Shown here piece after piece: positions 1 to 10,201 of a DNA stretch of 64,000 bases (within the stretch, counting starts at the first letter, position 1; each line of letters opens with the position of its first letter). The translations under genes were made by a program, and so were the position numbers. The notes beneath the pieces were generated by a model. It searched no databases and was not told the origin of the DNA. It saw nothing but the letters and a program-made list of their open reading frames with translations. This DNA is from Lasioglossum baleicum (Eukaryota > Arthropoda > Insecta > Hymenoptera > Halictidae): NCBI RefSeq assembly GCF_051020765.1, contig NW_027469083.1, forward strand, positions 2,418,001 through 2,482,000. The letters run 5' to 3'.

Positions 1-199
1 AAGATATTATATCTTAAATATAAACATATTATTAATATATTCAACGAAAAATATCCTGCATCGCTTATGGGAAGCAGTAGTTAGATTTTAAAAAAAATAC
101 TGTCCACACTTGGACATCAGTCAATTATACATATAGGGGAAAATTATAAAAAGATTTTCTTGTGGTCAAACAATGGATTATATGTACTTACTTAGACTA
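1..199. repeat. Tail of a tandem-array unit (partial)
   Basis: This is the last ~199 bp of the unit preceding unit 1. It matches the end of other plain units (for example 38628-38822). It holds AT-rich DNA, a 6-bp inverted repeat with a 4-nt loop (101-116), and ends in GACTA, which is the empty BEL target site. It contains no coding sequence and would be the 3' flank of the F-box gene at 263-697. Confidence 0.9.
101..116. other. 6-bp stem, 4-nt loop inverted repeat
   Basis: TGTCCA, CACT, TGGACA, preceded on the plus strand by an A-run, so on the minus strand the hairpin is followed by a T-run. It is found at the end of every unit that keeps the normal 3' region (for example about 38730-38745) and is lost in the type L units. 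It lies about 150 nt past the F-box stop. It could be a transcript 3'-end structure; the function is unknown. Confidence 0.5.
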
Positions 200-262
200 C
201 ATTATCCTAACAACTAGTCAATTCACTCATAAGAGCACGTCAAGATAAAATTGACTAACATC

Positions 263-697
263 TTACATTCTAATACATCTACTACGCCTCGAAGTTATTG
301 AACCCACGCTCGCCACACTCTGCACTGGATTTCGAGGAATTTTTCGAACCACACCAGTTTTGGTTCTGACGAAAGGAACAACTCTTCTCACCTGTGCAGG
401 AATTATTAGGTCCCTCTGTACAATCGTTCTCGGCTCATCCACAGCTTCCCCTCGAAAACGTTCATTTATTATCCGCATTGCACGTTGCTTATGATGCCTA
501 GCGGTTTGTCTTAGGATCTTGTCCGCCCTACAGACATTTAACCATTTCCGTGACACTTGAGCAGCGCAAAGCAGAGACTTAGGCTCCAACTTGCGTAGAA
601 TCAGCTGGGATATCTCCGGCGGGAGTTCAGAAATGAAATCCAACTTGGCAGGTTCCGGTAGTCCTAGCGCACGGAGGAAAGACCTGAAGAACTCCAT
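263..697 (-). CDS. F-box protein, array copy 1
   Basis: Intron-less 144-residue protein. Residues about 20-66 form an F-box: DFISELPPEI, then LRKLEPKSLLCAAQVSRKW, then ADKIL. This pattern is closest in style to F-boxes of the FBXW class. In that family the F-box binds SKP1 and makes the protein a substrate adaptor of an SCF ubiquitin ligase. No WD40, LRR or other substrate-binding domain follows. Residues 88-144 are instead strongly basic (13 Lys/Arg against 2 acidic). The start is supported by an insect-like context (CAACATGG) and a TATA/initiator promoter giving a 29-nt leader. Copy 1 has Pro14, Ile77 and Arg82 and matches copy 12. I do not recognise an orthologue, and the ligase role is inferred from the fold only. 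Confidence 0.78.
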   Translation of the reverse strand: MEFFRSFLRALGLPEPAKLDFISELPPEISQLILRKLEPKSLLCAAQVSRKWLNVCRADKILRQTARHHKQRAMRIINERFRGEAVDEPRTIVQRDLIIPAQVRRVVPFVRTKTGVVRKIPRNPVQSVASVGSITSRRSRCIRM

Positions 698-722
698 GTT
701 GCCGCTGCAGCGTCAGGAACTC

Positions 723-805
723 GAATGATCTACTGTTCCAAATTTTGGGTTTATATACCCTTGGTTACGGTTGATCCCCTGTTCCGGTTCGGTGACCCGA
801 CCAAT
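723..805 (-). promoter_or_regulatory. CCAAT/TATA/Inr core promoter, unit 1
   Basis: Read on the minus strand, TATATAA (751-757) lies inside GGGTATATAAACCC. The initiator TCATTC (723-728) fits the arthropod consensus TCAKTY, with its A at position 726. The first T of the TATA box is 31 bases upstream of that A, the canonical distance. An inverted CCAAT (801-805) lies about 75-79 upstream. The leader to the ATG would be 29 nt. Confidence 0.8.
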
Positions 806-918
806 CAGGATCGAGCTCGGATGAATTTATGTTTGTCATTGTTATGTTAACTTGCTGTTGAGTGCACGCATCAGGAAATAAATTGTTGAATTTGTTTGCC
901 GTATATCAAACTCTAGGG

Positions 919-973
919 AAATGTTTCTGTTTGGAATACCTTATGAAAATGTTTCATTTTGGAATACGCCATG
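919..973. repeat. Two 27-bp imperfect direct repeats
   Basis: 919-945 and 947-973 match at about 22 of 27 positions (AAATGTTT, then TTGGAATAC, then ATG). The same pair occurs at the equivalent place in every unit, about 200 bp upstream of the F-box promoter. It lies inside a 60-codon open frame that I do not regard as coding. Confidence 0.75.
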
Positions 974-1782
974 AAATATGTAGATAACATAAATTTACAT
1001 CTTAAGATGTTTTCTTTCAATGACATAGGGAGTGGTATAGGTATGCTGTTTAACCTACCGTCGGGCGCAGCGGTGCTAGGAGATACATCAATCACTATTT
1101 TGTGCAGTGTGATACATCCTTAAGCGGCGCAAACCCCTAGCTACTAGTAGCTTAATGTAAATGCTGTAATGTTGATTAGTTTTACATTTCAGAGACTCAT
1201 TGTCTTAACCCTCATACGCTCCTCAAGAATATTTTCCTCAATCCGCGAATGGTTCGTAAGTCGGTCCGGATTGAGATCAGCTTGAGCCCAACGCTAGATT
1301 TCTAAAAACCGCGCGGAAATTGCGTAACAGCAACGGAGGAAATTAAGGGGCCGCCACACCGGTTAGGGAAACTAAATTCCTCAATTTCGAACAAATTTCG
1401 GATCTTATGGTTAGGACAGAGGCGGAACGAAGCTAGCAGCCACTAGTGCGATAAAGACGGTACATTAGATAGAAGTCCAGACTTTGTGAACTCAAACGTC
1501 GAAAAAAACTTCTTTTTTATATTCATGTTCCCTGACACCCCCCCGCGGAGAGGGGAAATTAGTTTAGATTGCCCCGAGGCTGACAAAACCCCCGACACGC
1601 TAGGTCATACCGGGAGTTTTGAGGGAATCAGAGTCAATCACAGTTCTGAACTAAAAAGAGAGGAAATTCTGGTGGAGGACAGGCGCAAAGTTTAGTATTT
1701 TGTTCCTACCACCCCTGAGTAGGGTGTCATTTGAAAGAGCTCGGGAAGAGGTATTGAGCCTCATAGGCTAGGAGCGCCTCCG

Positions 1783-1973
1783 AGGTCATCCGAAGGGCGT
1801 ATAGCGTTTCTCGTAAATTAGAAAAGTTCTGTATGTATTTGGAGTCGCGAGGGCATTAGGATCTCTATCCCGAGGTCAGAGTGGAGGTGCCTTTGACTTT
1901 GAAAATTCTGACAAAGCCAAAGGTCTTGGAAACCTTTTTCAGATTTTCAAGGTCAAGGTCAAAGTCAAAGGTG
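1783..1973. promoter_or_regulatory. Cluster of AGGTCA half-sites
   Basis: This stretch has AGGTCA at about 1783 and 1873 and two in tandem around 1949-1962, inside TCAAGGTCAAGGTCAAAGTC. TCAAGGTCA is the extended monomer site of FTZ-F1/ERR-type nuclear receptors. The cluster lies about 1.0-1.25 kb upstream of the F-box start site and recurs in every unit. B-type units (for example near 37599-37625) have a further AAGGTCA in tandem. Binding is inferred only; the run could be a chance short tandem expansion. Confidence 0.4.
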
Positions 1974-2224
1974 CAGGCGGGATCAGGAACCTCCCCCGAA
2001 GGTCGCCATATAAATTTGCGGTGTCGAGCGACAACAAGTAGTGAAAAATGGCATAGAATAGGTTAATTTAGCAATTAAGGATTTAGGTTTTAGGCTGCGT
2101 GCGGATAGGAATAGTGTTAAACGGTTAGATTTAAGAGTGCGGTTTCAATGTTTCATATTGTTTGGATTGACATCTGTAAGGAAAAAATAAAATCCAGGTT
2201 AGGTTCATTTTTATTAAAATTGAT

Positions 2225-3712
2225 ATTTGTATTTGACGGATCGGCACGTCGACATCGCGTAGTGTCTCACTTTCTGAGAGATGTCGCGCGCGGTACTCTC
2301 TGTCGGTCGTTCCGCGGTCCGTTCTCGATCCGGTGTCACTAGATGTCGCACTTTTCACTTTTCACTGTTACCGGGCAGCGGCCGGTTAACCTCACTTTGT
2401 CCCGTTTGCCACGTGTTCGTTATTCTCACTATGTCCGATTTACACACGCCAGGTCCCTGTTCGGGCGCCATGTAACAACCTGGTTTCCGTCGTCACGTCG
2501 GAAATTTCCTGCTTCGTCAATATAGCTCGCCGCTCCAGAGTTCGATGTTCGACGAGAGGAAAAATGTCGATGGGGAACGGGACGTGGTACACGGGTTCAA
2601 AATAACGACACTGATGTTTTCACTGACATGCTCGCTGCCGACGAGGACGCGCACGCGGGTTCTTCGGAATCGCGTTTCCGCGGCGGTTCACGCGATAACC
2701 GCGACGTTCGGGTACGGATACGCGTTATTCTCTCGGGCGCGTACGTCGCGGTTTTCCAGTACGGGACGCGTTACTTTCTCGGGTACGACGCGCGTGTATT
2801 TCGGGACCGGTAATTGGGAAATCAGGATGGTATGGGAATTCCCTGCCCGAGTCTGGTCATTCGGATAGGTGACGTGGCGGTGCGCCGTACGCCATAATCC
2901 TCTCGGGCGGTTCAGGGACGACGAGCGACGGTTCGTCGTGCTCGTCGTTCGTTTCCGTCGGCGGTACACCTTAACGGACTCGCCGGTGGTGCACCTTGGC
3001 AGGAGAAAGAGTGACGGTACGTCGTGCTCTGGCTATGCTACAGGAAACAGGGCATTTTAGGAAGGAGGAGGGCTCCCGGCCTGAGTCTGGTCGGTTGGAT
3101 TTCAACGTGGCGGGGCGCCGTGCGTTTACGTCCTCTCAGGCGGTTCTACGGCGACGAGCGATGGTTCATCGTGCTCGTCGTTCGTTCTCGCCGACGGTAC
3201 GTCGTGACGAGGTAGCCGGTGGTGCACCTCGACTCTTTTCGAGAAGCTGTACGCCTTACTCTACCTTGGTGGAACGTAGTTCGTCACCGTCGGGATGCCT
3301 CCCTGGGACAGGGACGTTGGTTCACAAGATGGCGGTACGCCGTACTCTGTCTACATAGTTCGGAACTGCAAGGAATACTTACTGGAGAGAACCGATTCAA
3401 CTCGAGTCTCGATTGCGAAAAGCTCCCGCGGTCGCGTCGCGGCTTTTCTGACTATTCGTTCGATGAAGTCGGGTGACGGTGCGGCGCTAAACTTCGCGAA
3501 TCTTCTACTGTTCTCGACCGCGTGCTAGACAACCGTTTCTCGTCCTTTTCCGTCGGTACTGGCTCGTCGCGCGGTCGTCGTGTCGAGCGTGACGCGTATC
3601 GGTGGTGCGCGCCGGTTCGGATCGGTTTCTTTCGGCTCGGTTCGGTTCGCCTCGGTGCGCCTTGATACCTGGTTCTACTAGTAACAGGCCTGCCCGTTAC
3701 AGGTCTGTTACA
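2225..3712 (-). mobile_element. Truncated LTR retrotransposon (tRNA-Lys primer), unit 1
   Basis: A 1,242-bp GC-rich LTR (2471-3712) bounded by TGTAACA and TGTTACA is directly abutted at its left by GTCCCTGTTCGGGCGCCA (2453-2470). Its complement is the 18-nt primer-binding site for tRNA-Lys. The element therefore points to the minus strand and this is its 5' LTR. Only about 228 bp of leader (2225-2452) follows. All genes and the other LTR are gone, together with about 0.87 kb of unit sequence. The superfamily cannot be told without pol; Ty3/Gypsy is likely. Open frames inside the LTR look like by-products of its GC content. Confidence 0.85.
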
Positions 3713-3848
3713 ATACATATAGGGGAAAATTCTAACAAGATTTTCTTGTGGTCAAACAATGGATTATATGTACTTACTTAGACTACATTATCCTAACAAC
3801 TAGTCAATTCACTCATAAGAGCACGTCAAGATAAAATTGACTAACATC

Positions 3849-4283
3849 TTACATTCTAATACATCTACTACGCCTCGAAGTTATTGAACCCACGCTCGCC
3901 ACACTCTGCACTGGATTTCGAGGAATTTTTCGAACCACTCCAGTTTTGGTTCTGACGAAAGGAACAACTCTTCTCACCTGTGCAGGAATTATTAGATCCC
4001 TCTGTACAATCGTTCTCGGCTCATCCACAGCTTCCCCTAGAAAACGTTCATTCATTATCCGCATTGCACGTTGCTTATGATGCCTAGCGGTTTGACTTAG
4101 GATTTTGTCTGCCCTACAGACATTTAACCATTTCCGTGACACTTGAGCAGCGCAAAGCAGAGACTTAGGCTCCAACTTGCGTAGAATCAGCTGGGATATC
4201 TCCGGCGGGAGTTCAGAAATGAAATCCAACTTGGCAGGTTCCAGTAGTCCTAGCGCACGGAGGAAAGACCTGAAGAACTCCAT
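3849..4283 (-). CDS. F-box protein, array copy 2
   Basis: Same 144-residue F-box plus basic-tail protein as copy 1, with Leu14, Ser63, Met77 and Leu82. Its translation equals copies 5 and 13. The downstream flank (below 3786) is the truncated tRNA-Lys LTR element rather than normal unit sequence, so its 3' UTR would differ from copy 1. Confidence 0.78.
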   Translation of the reverse strand: MEFFRSFLRALGLLEPAKLDFISELPPEISQLILRKLEPKSLLCAAQVSRKWLNVCRADKILSQTARHHKQRAMRIMNERFLGEAVDEPRTIVQRDLIIPAQVRRVVPFVRTKTGVVRKIPRNPVQSVASVGSITSRRSRCIRM

Positions 4284-4308
4284 GTTGCCGCTGCAGCGTC
4301 AGGAACTC

Positions 4309-4391
4309 GAATGATCTACTGTTCCAAATTTTGGGTTTATATACCCTTGGTTACGGTTGATCCCCTGTTCCGGTTCGGTGACCCGACCAAT
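4309..4391 (-). promoter_or_regulatory. CCAAT/TATA/Inr core promoter, unit 2
   Basis: TATATAA at 4337-4343, initiator TCATTC at 4309-4314, inverted CCAAT at 4387-4391. Spacing is the same as in unit 1. Confidence 0.8.
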
Positions 4392-6763
4392 CAGGATCGA
4401 GCTCGGATGAATTTATGTTTGTCATTGTTATGTTAACTTGCTGTTGAGTGCACGCATCAGGAAATAAATTGTTGAATTTGTTTGCCGTATATCAAACTCT
4501 AGGGAAATGTTTCTGTTTGGAATACCTTATGAAAATGTTTCATTTTGGAGTACGCCATGAAATATGTAGATAACATAAATTTACATCTTAAGATGTTTTC
4601 GTTCAATGACATAGGGAGTGGTATAGGTATGATGTTTAACCTACCGTCGGGCGCAGCGGTGCTAGGAGATACATCAATCACTATTTTGTGCAGTGTGATA
4701 CATCCTTAAGCGGCGCAAACGCCTAGCTACTAGTAGCTTAATGTAAATGCTGTAATGTTGATTAGTTTTACATTTCAGAGACTCATTGTCTTAACCCTCA
4801 TACGCTCCTCAAGAATATTTTCCTCAATCCGCGAATGGTTCGTAAGTCGGTCCGGATTGAGATCAGCTTGAGCCCAACGCTAGATTTCTAAAAACCGCGC
4901 GGAAATTGCGTAACAGCAACGGAGGAAATTAAGGGGCCGCCACACCGGTTAGGGAAACTAAATTCCTCAATTTCGAACAAATTTCGGATCTTATGGTTAG
5001 GACAGAGACGGAACGAAGCTAGCAGCCACTAGTGCGATAAAGATGGTACATTAGATAGAAGTCCAGACTTTGTAAACTCAAACGTCGAAAAAAACTTCTT
5101 TTTTATATTGATGTTCCCTGACACCCCCCCCCCCCCCCGCGGAGTGGGGAAATTAGTTTAGATTGCCCCGAGGCCGACAAAACCCCCCGACCCGCTAGGT
5201 CATACCGGGAGTTTTGAGGGAATCAGAGTCAATCACAGTTCTGAACTAAAAAGAGAGGAAATTCTGGTGGAGGACAGGCGCAAAGTTTAGTATTTTGTTC
5301 CTACCACCCCCGAGTAGGGTGTCATTTGAAAGAGCTCGGGAAGAGGTATTGAGCCTCATAGGCTAGGAGCGCCTCCGAGGTCATCCGAAGGGCGTATAGC
5401 GTTTCTCGTAAATTAGAAAAGTTCTGTATGTATTTGGAGTCGCGAGGGCATTAGGATCTCGATCCCGAGGTCAGAGTGGAGGTGCCTTTGACTTTGAAAA
5501 TTCTGACAAAGCCAAAGGTCTTGGAAACCTTTTTCAGATTTTGAAGGTCAAGGTCAAGGTCAAAGGTGCAGGCGGGATCAGGAACCTCCCCCGAAGGCCG
5601 CCATATAAATTTGTGGTGTCGAGCGACAAAAAGTAGTGAAAAATGGCATAGAATAGGTTAATTTAGCAATTAAGGATTTAGATTTTAGGCTGCGTGCGGA
5701 TAGGAATAGTGTTAAACGGTTAGATTTAAGAGTGCGGTTTCAATGTTTCATATAGTTTGGATTGACATCTGTAAGGAAAAAATAAAATCCAGGTTAGGTT
5801 AATTTTTATTAAAATTGATTATAAAAAAAATGGACCACAATTACGATTATGAAATTTCGTGCGCGCCAAAGAACTGTGTTTACGGAACCTTTAAATGGAC
5901 AGAAAATAAATGACCCCCGCCGATTATGAATACGAAATTTCGAAAAAAAATTTTTTCTGTAAATGATACGCGTTACACTTGTGTTATATGATTACGAAAT
6001 ATTGCAAAAAATCGATTGTCACGATAAAATTTTGGTAACAAAGGCGATCTAGATTGGGCGCCGAAAAAAGAAGGTTCGAGAAGAAGTATCAAAAGCTCTC
6101 ATGATTTATTTAAACATATTTCAACGAATTGCAGCAATGTATTACGTCATTTGTAATGAAAGATTATTTGATGTTATAGGATCGGATTTTTCCAAGATCC
6201 CTGTTTCTGATCACAGACACTGTGTTAAACTGAAGCACTTCAATTTAACATGCACTATTTCATATATTGGATGATTGCAAAAGCTCATACTCAATTTACC
6301 CCGTGAACTTGTCTGAAACTAAACGTCCAACTTCTACGGAAAAGGAAATCACAGGTTGTAAAATGTTCGGAGACAATTATAGAAAACAGAGTTACAGACT
6401 ATATAATTGATTAATAAAACTGTTATTTATCCCAAATAGGGTACGAACTTTTGCAAACACATTACTAATACATTACGTTTAGTAATACATTATTGGCTAA
6501 CGATTGAAGGCTGTTAAAGGATCTGGTAAAGAATCATTGGTCATGGACTTTAGAAAATGACGAAAAGATATTATATCTTAAATATAAACATATTATTAAT
6601 ATATTCAACGAAAAATATCCTGCATCGCTTATGGGAAGCAGTAGTTAGATTTTTTAAAAAATACTGTCCACACTTGGACATCAGTCAATTATACATATAG
6701 GGGAAAATTATAACAAGATTTTCTTGTGGTCAAACAATGGATTATATGTACTTACTTAGACTA

Positions 6764-7218
6764 TGTTTATGCACACACTTGTAAGAGGATAACTGGAAGT
6801 ATCCTGACAAGGATATACAGTGATCGACGAAGGAGGAAGAACTAAACACTTTTCCGATTCACTTTAGCACAATCAGAGTTCGTTTATTCACTGATACTAG
6901 CGATTGAACGCGCCGTAACAAGATTGTTTGAGAAACGTGCGTTAGTACAATACTGAATACTGACTCCGGAAGTTTAGAGTCCGCGTGCGTTGAACAACTG
7001 GAATACAGCGTAACGGCGATGGGCGCGTGTGTTTTGCCACGAGTGGTCTCGAAGGAACAGGTCGTAGTCCGCTGTGTCGAAGACAATCATCCGAATGTTA
7101 TGAAGATGAGCGGTTGACACACAATTTTCGTCATAAAGTCGAGTAGCGCTGTCGCGACGCCGAATTGTGTAACGACTTGTGTGGAACTACAGTTAGCCGG
7201 GAGTTCGAATACTGAACA
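6764..7218 (-). mobile_element. BEL/Pao solo LTR
   Basis: A 455-bp LTR (plus strand TGTTTATG to CTGAACA) with GACTA on both sides (6759-6763 and 7219-7223). It is the same sequence and the same insertion site as the BEL elements in units 3, 6, 9 and 13. It is best explained as the product of LTR-LTR recombination in one array copy. Confidence 0.95.
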
Positions 7219-7286
7219 GACTACATTATCCTAACAACTAGTCAATTCACTCATAAGAGCACGTCAAGATAAAATTGACTAACATC

Positions 7287-7721
7287 TTACATTCTAATAC
7301 ATCTACTACGCCTTGAAGTTATTGAACCCACGCTCGCCACACTCTGCACTGGATTTCGAGGAATTTTTCGAACCACTCCAGTTTTGGTTCTGACGAAAGG
7401 AACAACTCTTCTCACCTGTGCAGGAATTATTAGATCCCTCTGTACAATCGTTCTCGGCTCATCCACAGCTTCCCCTAGAAAACGTTCATTCATTATCCGC
7501 ATTGCACGTTGCTTATGATACCTAGCGGTTTGTCTTAGGATCTTGTCTGCCCTACAGACATTTAACCATTTCCGTGACACTTGAGCAGCGCAAAGCAGAG
7601 ACTTAGGCTCCAACTTGCGTAGAATCAGCTGGGATATCTCCGGCGGGAGTTCAGAAATGAAATCCAACTTGGCAGGTTCCAGTAGTCCTAGCGCACGGAG
7701 GAAAGACCTGAAGAACTCCAT
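7287..7721 (-). CDS. F-box protein, array copy 3
   Basis: 144-residue F-box protein with Leu14, Arg63, Tyr68, Met77 and Leu82; the same translation as copy 10. The BEL solo LTR (6764-7218) begins 68 bp past the stop, so transcripts would run into it in the sense direction. Confidence 0.78.
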   Translation of the reverse strand: MEFFRSFLRALGLLEPAKLDFISELPPEISQLILRKLEPKSLLCAAQVSRKWLNVCRADKILRQTARYHKQRAMRIMNERFLGEAVDEPRTIVQRDLIIPAQVRRVVPFVRTKTGVVRKIPRNPVQSVASVGSITSRRSRCIRM

Positions 7722-7746
7722 GTTGCCGCTGCAGCGTCAGGAACTC

Positions 7747-7829
7747 GAATGATCTACTGTTCCAAATTTTGGGTTTATATACCCTTGGTTACGGTTGATC
7801 CCCTGTTCCGGTTCGGTGACCCGACCAAT
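7747..7829 (-). promoter_or_regulatory. CCAAT/TATA/Inr core promoter, unit 3
   Basis: TATATAA at 7775-7781, TCATTC at 7747-7752, inverted CCAAT at 7825-7829. Confidence 0.8.
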
Positions 7830-10201
7830 CAGGATCGAGCTCGGATGAATTTATGTTTGTCATTGTTATGTTAACTTGCTGTTGAGTGCACGCATCAGGA
7901 AATAAATTGTTGAATTTGTTTGCCGTATATCAAACTCTAGGGAAATGTTTCTGTTTGGAATACCTTATGAAAATGTTTCATTTTGGAGTACGCCATGAAA
8001 TATGTAGATAACATAAATTTACATCTTAAGATGTTTTCGTTCAATGACATAGGGAGTGGTATAGGTATGATGTTTAACCTACCGTCGGGCGCAGCGGTGC
8101 TAGGAGATACATCAATCACTATTTTGTGCAGTGTGATACATCCTTAAGCGGCGCAAACGCCTAGCTACTAGTAGCTTAATGTAAATGCTGTAATGTTGAT
8201 TAGTTTTACATTTCAGAGACTCATTGTCTTAACCCTCATACGCTCCTCAAGAATATTTTCCTCAATCCGCGAATGGTTCGTAAGTCGGTCCGGATTGAGA
8301 TCAGCTTGAGCCCAACGCTAGATTTCTAAAAACCGCGCGGAAATTGCGTAACAGCAACGGAGGAAATTAAGGGGCCGCCACACCGGTTAGGGAAACTAAA
8401 TTCCTCAATTTCGAACAAATTTCGGATCTTATGGTTAGGACAGAGACGGAACGAAGCTAGCAGCCACTAGTGCGATAAAGATGGTACATTAGATAGAAGT
8501 CCAGACTTTGTAAACTCAAACGTCGAAAAAAACTTCTTTTTTATATTGATGTTCCCTGACACCCCCCCCCCCCCCCGCGGAGTGGGGAAATTAGTTTAGA
8601 TTGCCCCGAGGCCGACAAAACCCCCCGACCCGCTAGGTCATACCGGGAGTTTTGAGGGAATCAGAGTCAATCACAGTTCTGAACTAAAAAGAGAGGAAAT
8701 TCTGGTGGAGGACAGGCGCAAAGTTTAGTATTTTGTTCCTACCACCCCCGAGTAGGGTGTCATTTGAAAGAGCTCGGGAAGAGGTATTGAGCCTCATAGG
8801 CTAGGAGCGCCTCCGAGGTCATCCGAAGGGCGTATAGCGTTTCTCGTAAATTAGAAAAGTTCTGTATGTATTTGGAGTCGCGAGGGCATTAGGATCTCGA
8901 TCCCGAGGTCAGAGTGGAGGTGCCTTTGACTTTGAAAATTCTGACAAAGCCAAAGGTCTTGGAAACCTTTTTCAGATTTTGAAGGTCAAGGTCAAGGTCA
9001 AAGGTGCAGGCGGGATCAGGAACCTCCCCCGAAGGCCGCCATATAAATTTGTGGTGTCGAGCGACAAAAAGTAGTGAAAAATGGCATAGAATAGGTTAAT
9101 TTAGCAATTAAGGATTTAGATTTTAGGCTGCGTGCGGATAGGAATAGTGTTAAACGGTTAGATTTAAGAGTGCGGTTTCAATGTTTCATATAGTTTGGAT
9201 TGACATCTGTAAGGAAAAAATAAAATCCAGGTTAGGTTAATTTTTATTAAAATTGATTATAAAAAAAATGGACCACAATTACGATTATGAAATTTCGTGC
9301 GCGCCAAAGAACTGTGTTTACGGAACCTTTAAATGGACAGAAAATAAATGACCCCCGCCGATTATGAATACGAAATTTCGAAAAAAAATTTTTTCTGTAA
9401 ATGATACGCGTTACACTTGTGTTATATGATTACGAAATATTGCAAAAAATCGATTGTCACGATAAAATTTTGGTAACAAAGGCGATCTAGATTGGGCGCC
9501 GAAAAAAGAAGGTTCGAGAAGAAGTATCAAAAGCTCTCATGATTTATTTAAACATATTTCAACGAATTGCAGCAATGTATTACGTCATTTGTAATGAAAG
9601 ATTATTTGATGTTATAGGATCGGATTTTTCCAAGATCCCTGTTTCTGATCACAGACACTGTGTTAAACTGAAGCACTTCAATTTAACATGCACTATTTCA
9701 TATATTGGATGATTGCAAAAGCTCATACTCAATTTACCCCGTGAACTTGTCTGAAACTAAACGTCCAACTTCTACGGAAAAGGAAATCACAGGTTGTAAA
9801 ATGTTCGGAGACAATTATAGAAAACAGAGTTACAGACTATATAATTGATTAATAAAACTGTTATTTATCCCAAATAGGGTACGAACTTTTGCAAACACAT
9901 TACTAATACATTACGTTTAGTAATACATTATTGGCTAACGATTGAAGGCTGTTAAAGGATCTGGTAAAGAATCATTGGTCATGGACTTTAGAAAATGACG
10001 AAAAGATATTATATCTTAAATATAAACATATTATTAATATATTCAACGAAAAATATCCTGCATCGCTTATGGGAAGCAGTAGTTAGATTTTTTAAAAAAT
10101 ACTGTCCACACTTGGACATCAGTCAATTATACATATAGGGGAAAATTATAACAAGATTTTCTTGTGGTCAAACAATGGATTATATGTACTTACTTAGACT
10201 A

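Larger units (their letters stand above)
200..3785. repeat. Tandem unit 1 (3,586 bp; type L)
   Basis: Unit with the F-box gene at 263-697 and its promoter at 723-805. The stretch 806-2224 has no convincing gene. It contains a 28-bp-period imperfect direct repeat (919-973), a 7-base poly(C) tract (1538-1544) and an AGGTCA-rich cluster (about 1945-1973). From 2225 to 3712 the normal unit sequence is replaced by a truncated tRNA-Lys-primed LTR element. By eye it is identical to unit 12. Confidence 0.95.
3786..7223. repeat. Tandem unit 2 (3,438 bp; solo BEL LTR)
   Basis: A plain ~2,978-bp unit plus a 455-bp solo LTR and its 5-bp target duplication. The F-box gene is at 3849-4283 and poly(C) is 15 bases (5124-5138). 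The region 4392-6763 shows no gene. Its second half (5810-6700) is AT-rich and holds an 8-bp inverted repeat (6461-6468 with 6479-6486). Its closest relative is unit 13. Confidence 0.95.

Noticed and set aside
913..1095. 60-codon minus-strand open frame present in all 13 units
   Set aside because: Most differences between units in it change amino acids, some clustered in one stretch. It overlaps a direct repeat and has no promoter or start context. Its persistence is explained by the overall similarity of the units.
1170..1260. Possible splice acceptor (TTTTACATTTCAG) and donor (TTCGTAAGT) on the plus strand, suggesting a non-coding transcript
   Set aside because: The motifs are short, no exon with coding potential joins them, and no plus-strand promoter is evident.
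1700..1780. Ribozyme-like CTGAG plus inverted repeat CACCC/GGGTG
   Set aside because: The core does not match the hammerhead consensus and changes to CCGAG in many units.
1881..2066. 61-codon plus-strand open frame beginning MEVPLTLK in many units
   Set aside because: Units 2, 3, 6 and 13 have a stop in it (TTTTGAAGG). It is a low-complexity translation of the AGGTCA cluster.
2545..3358. Several overlapping open frames (60-120 codons, both strands) in the GC-rich segment of type L units
   Set aside because: They lie inside an LTR, overlap in many frames, have Arg-rich translations and match no family I know. High GC content explains the lack of stops.
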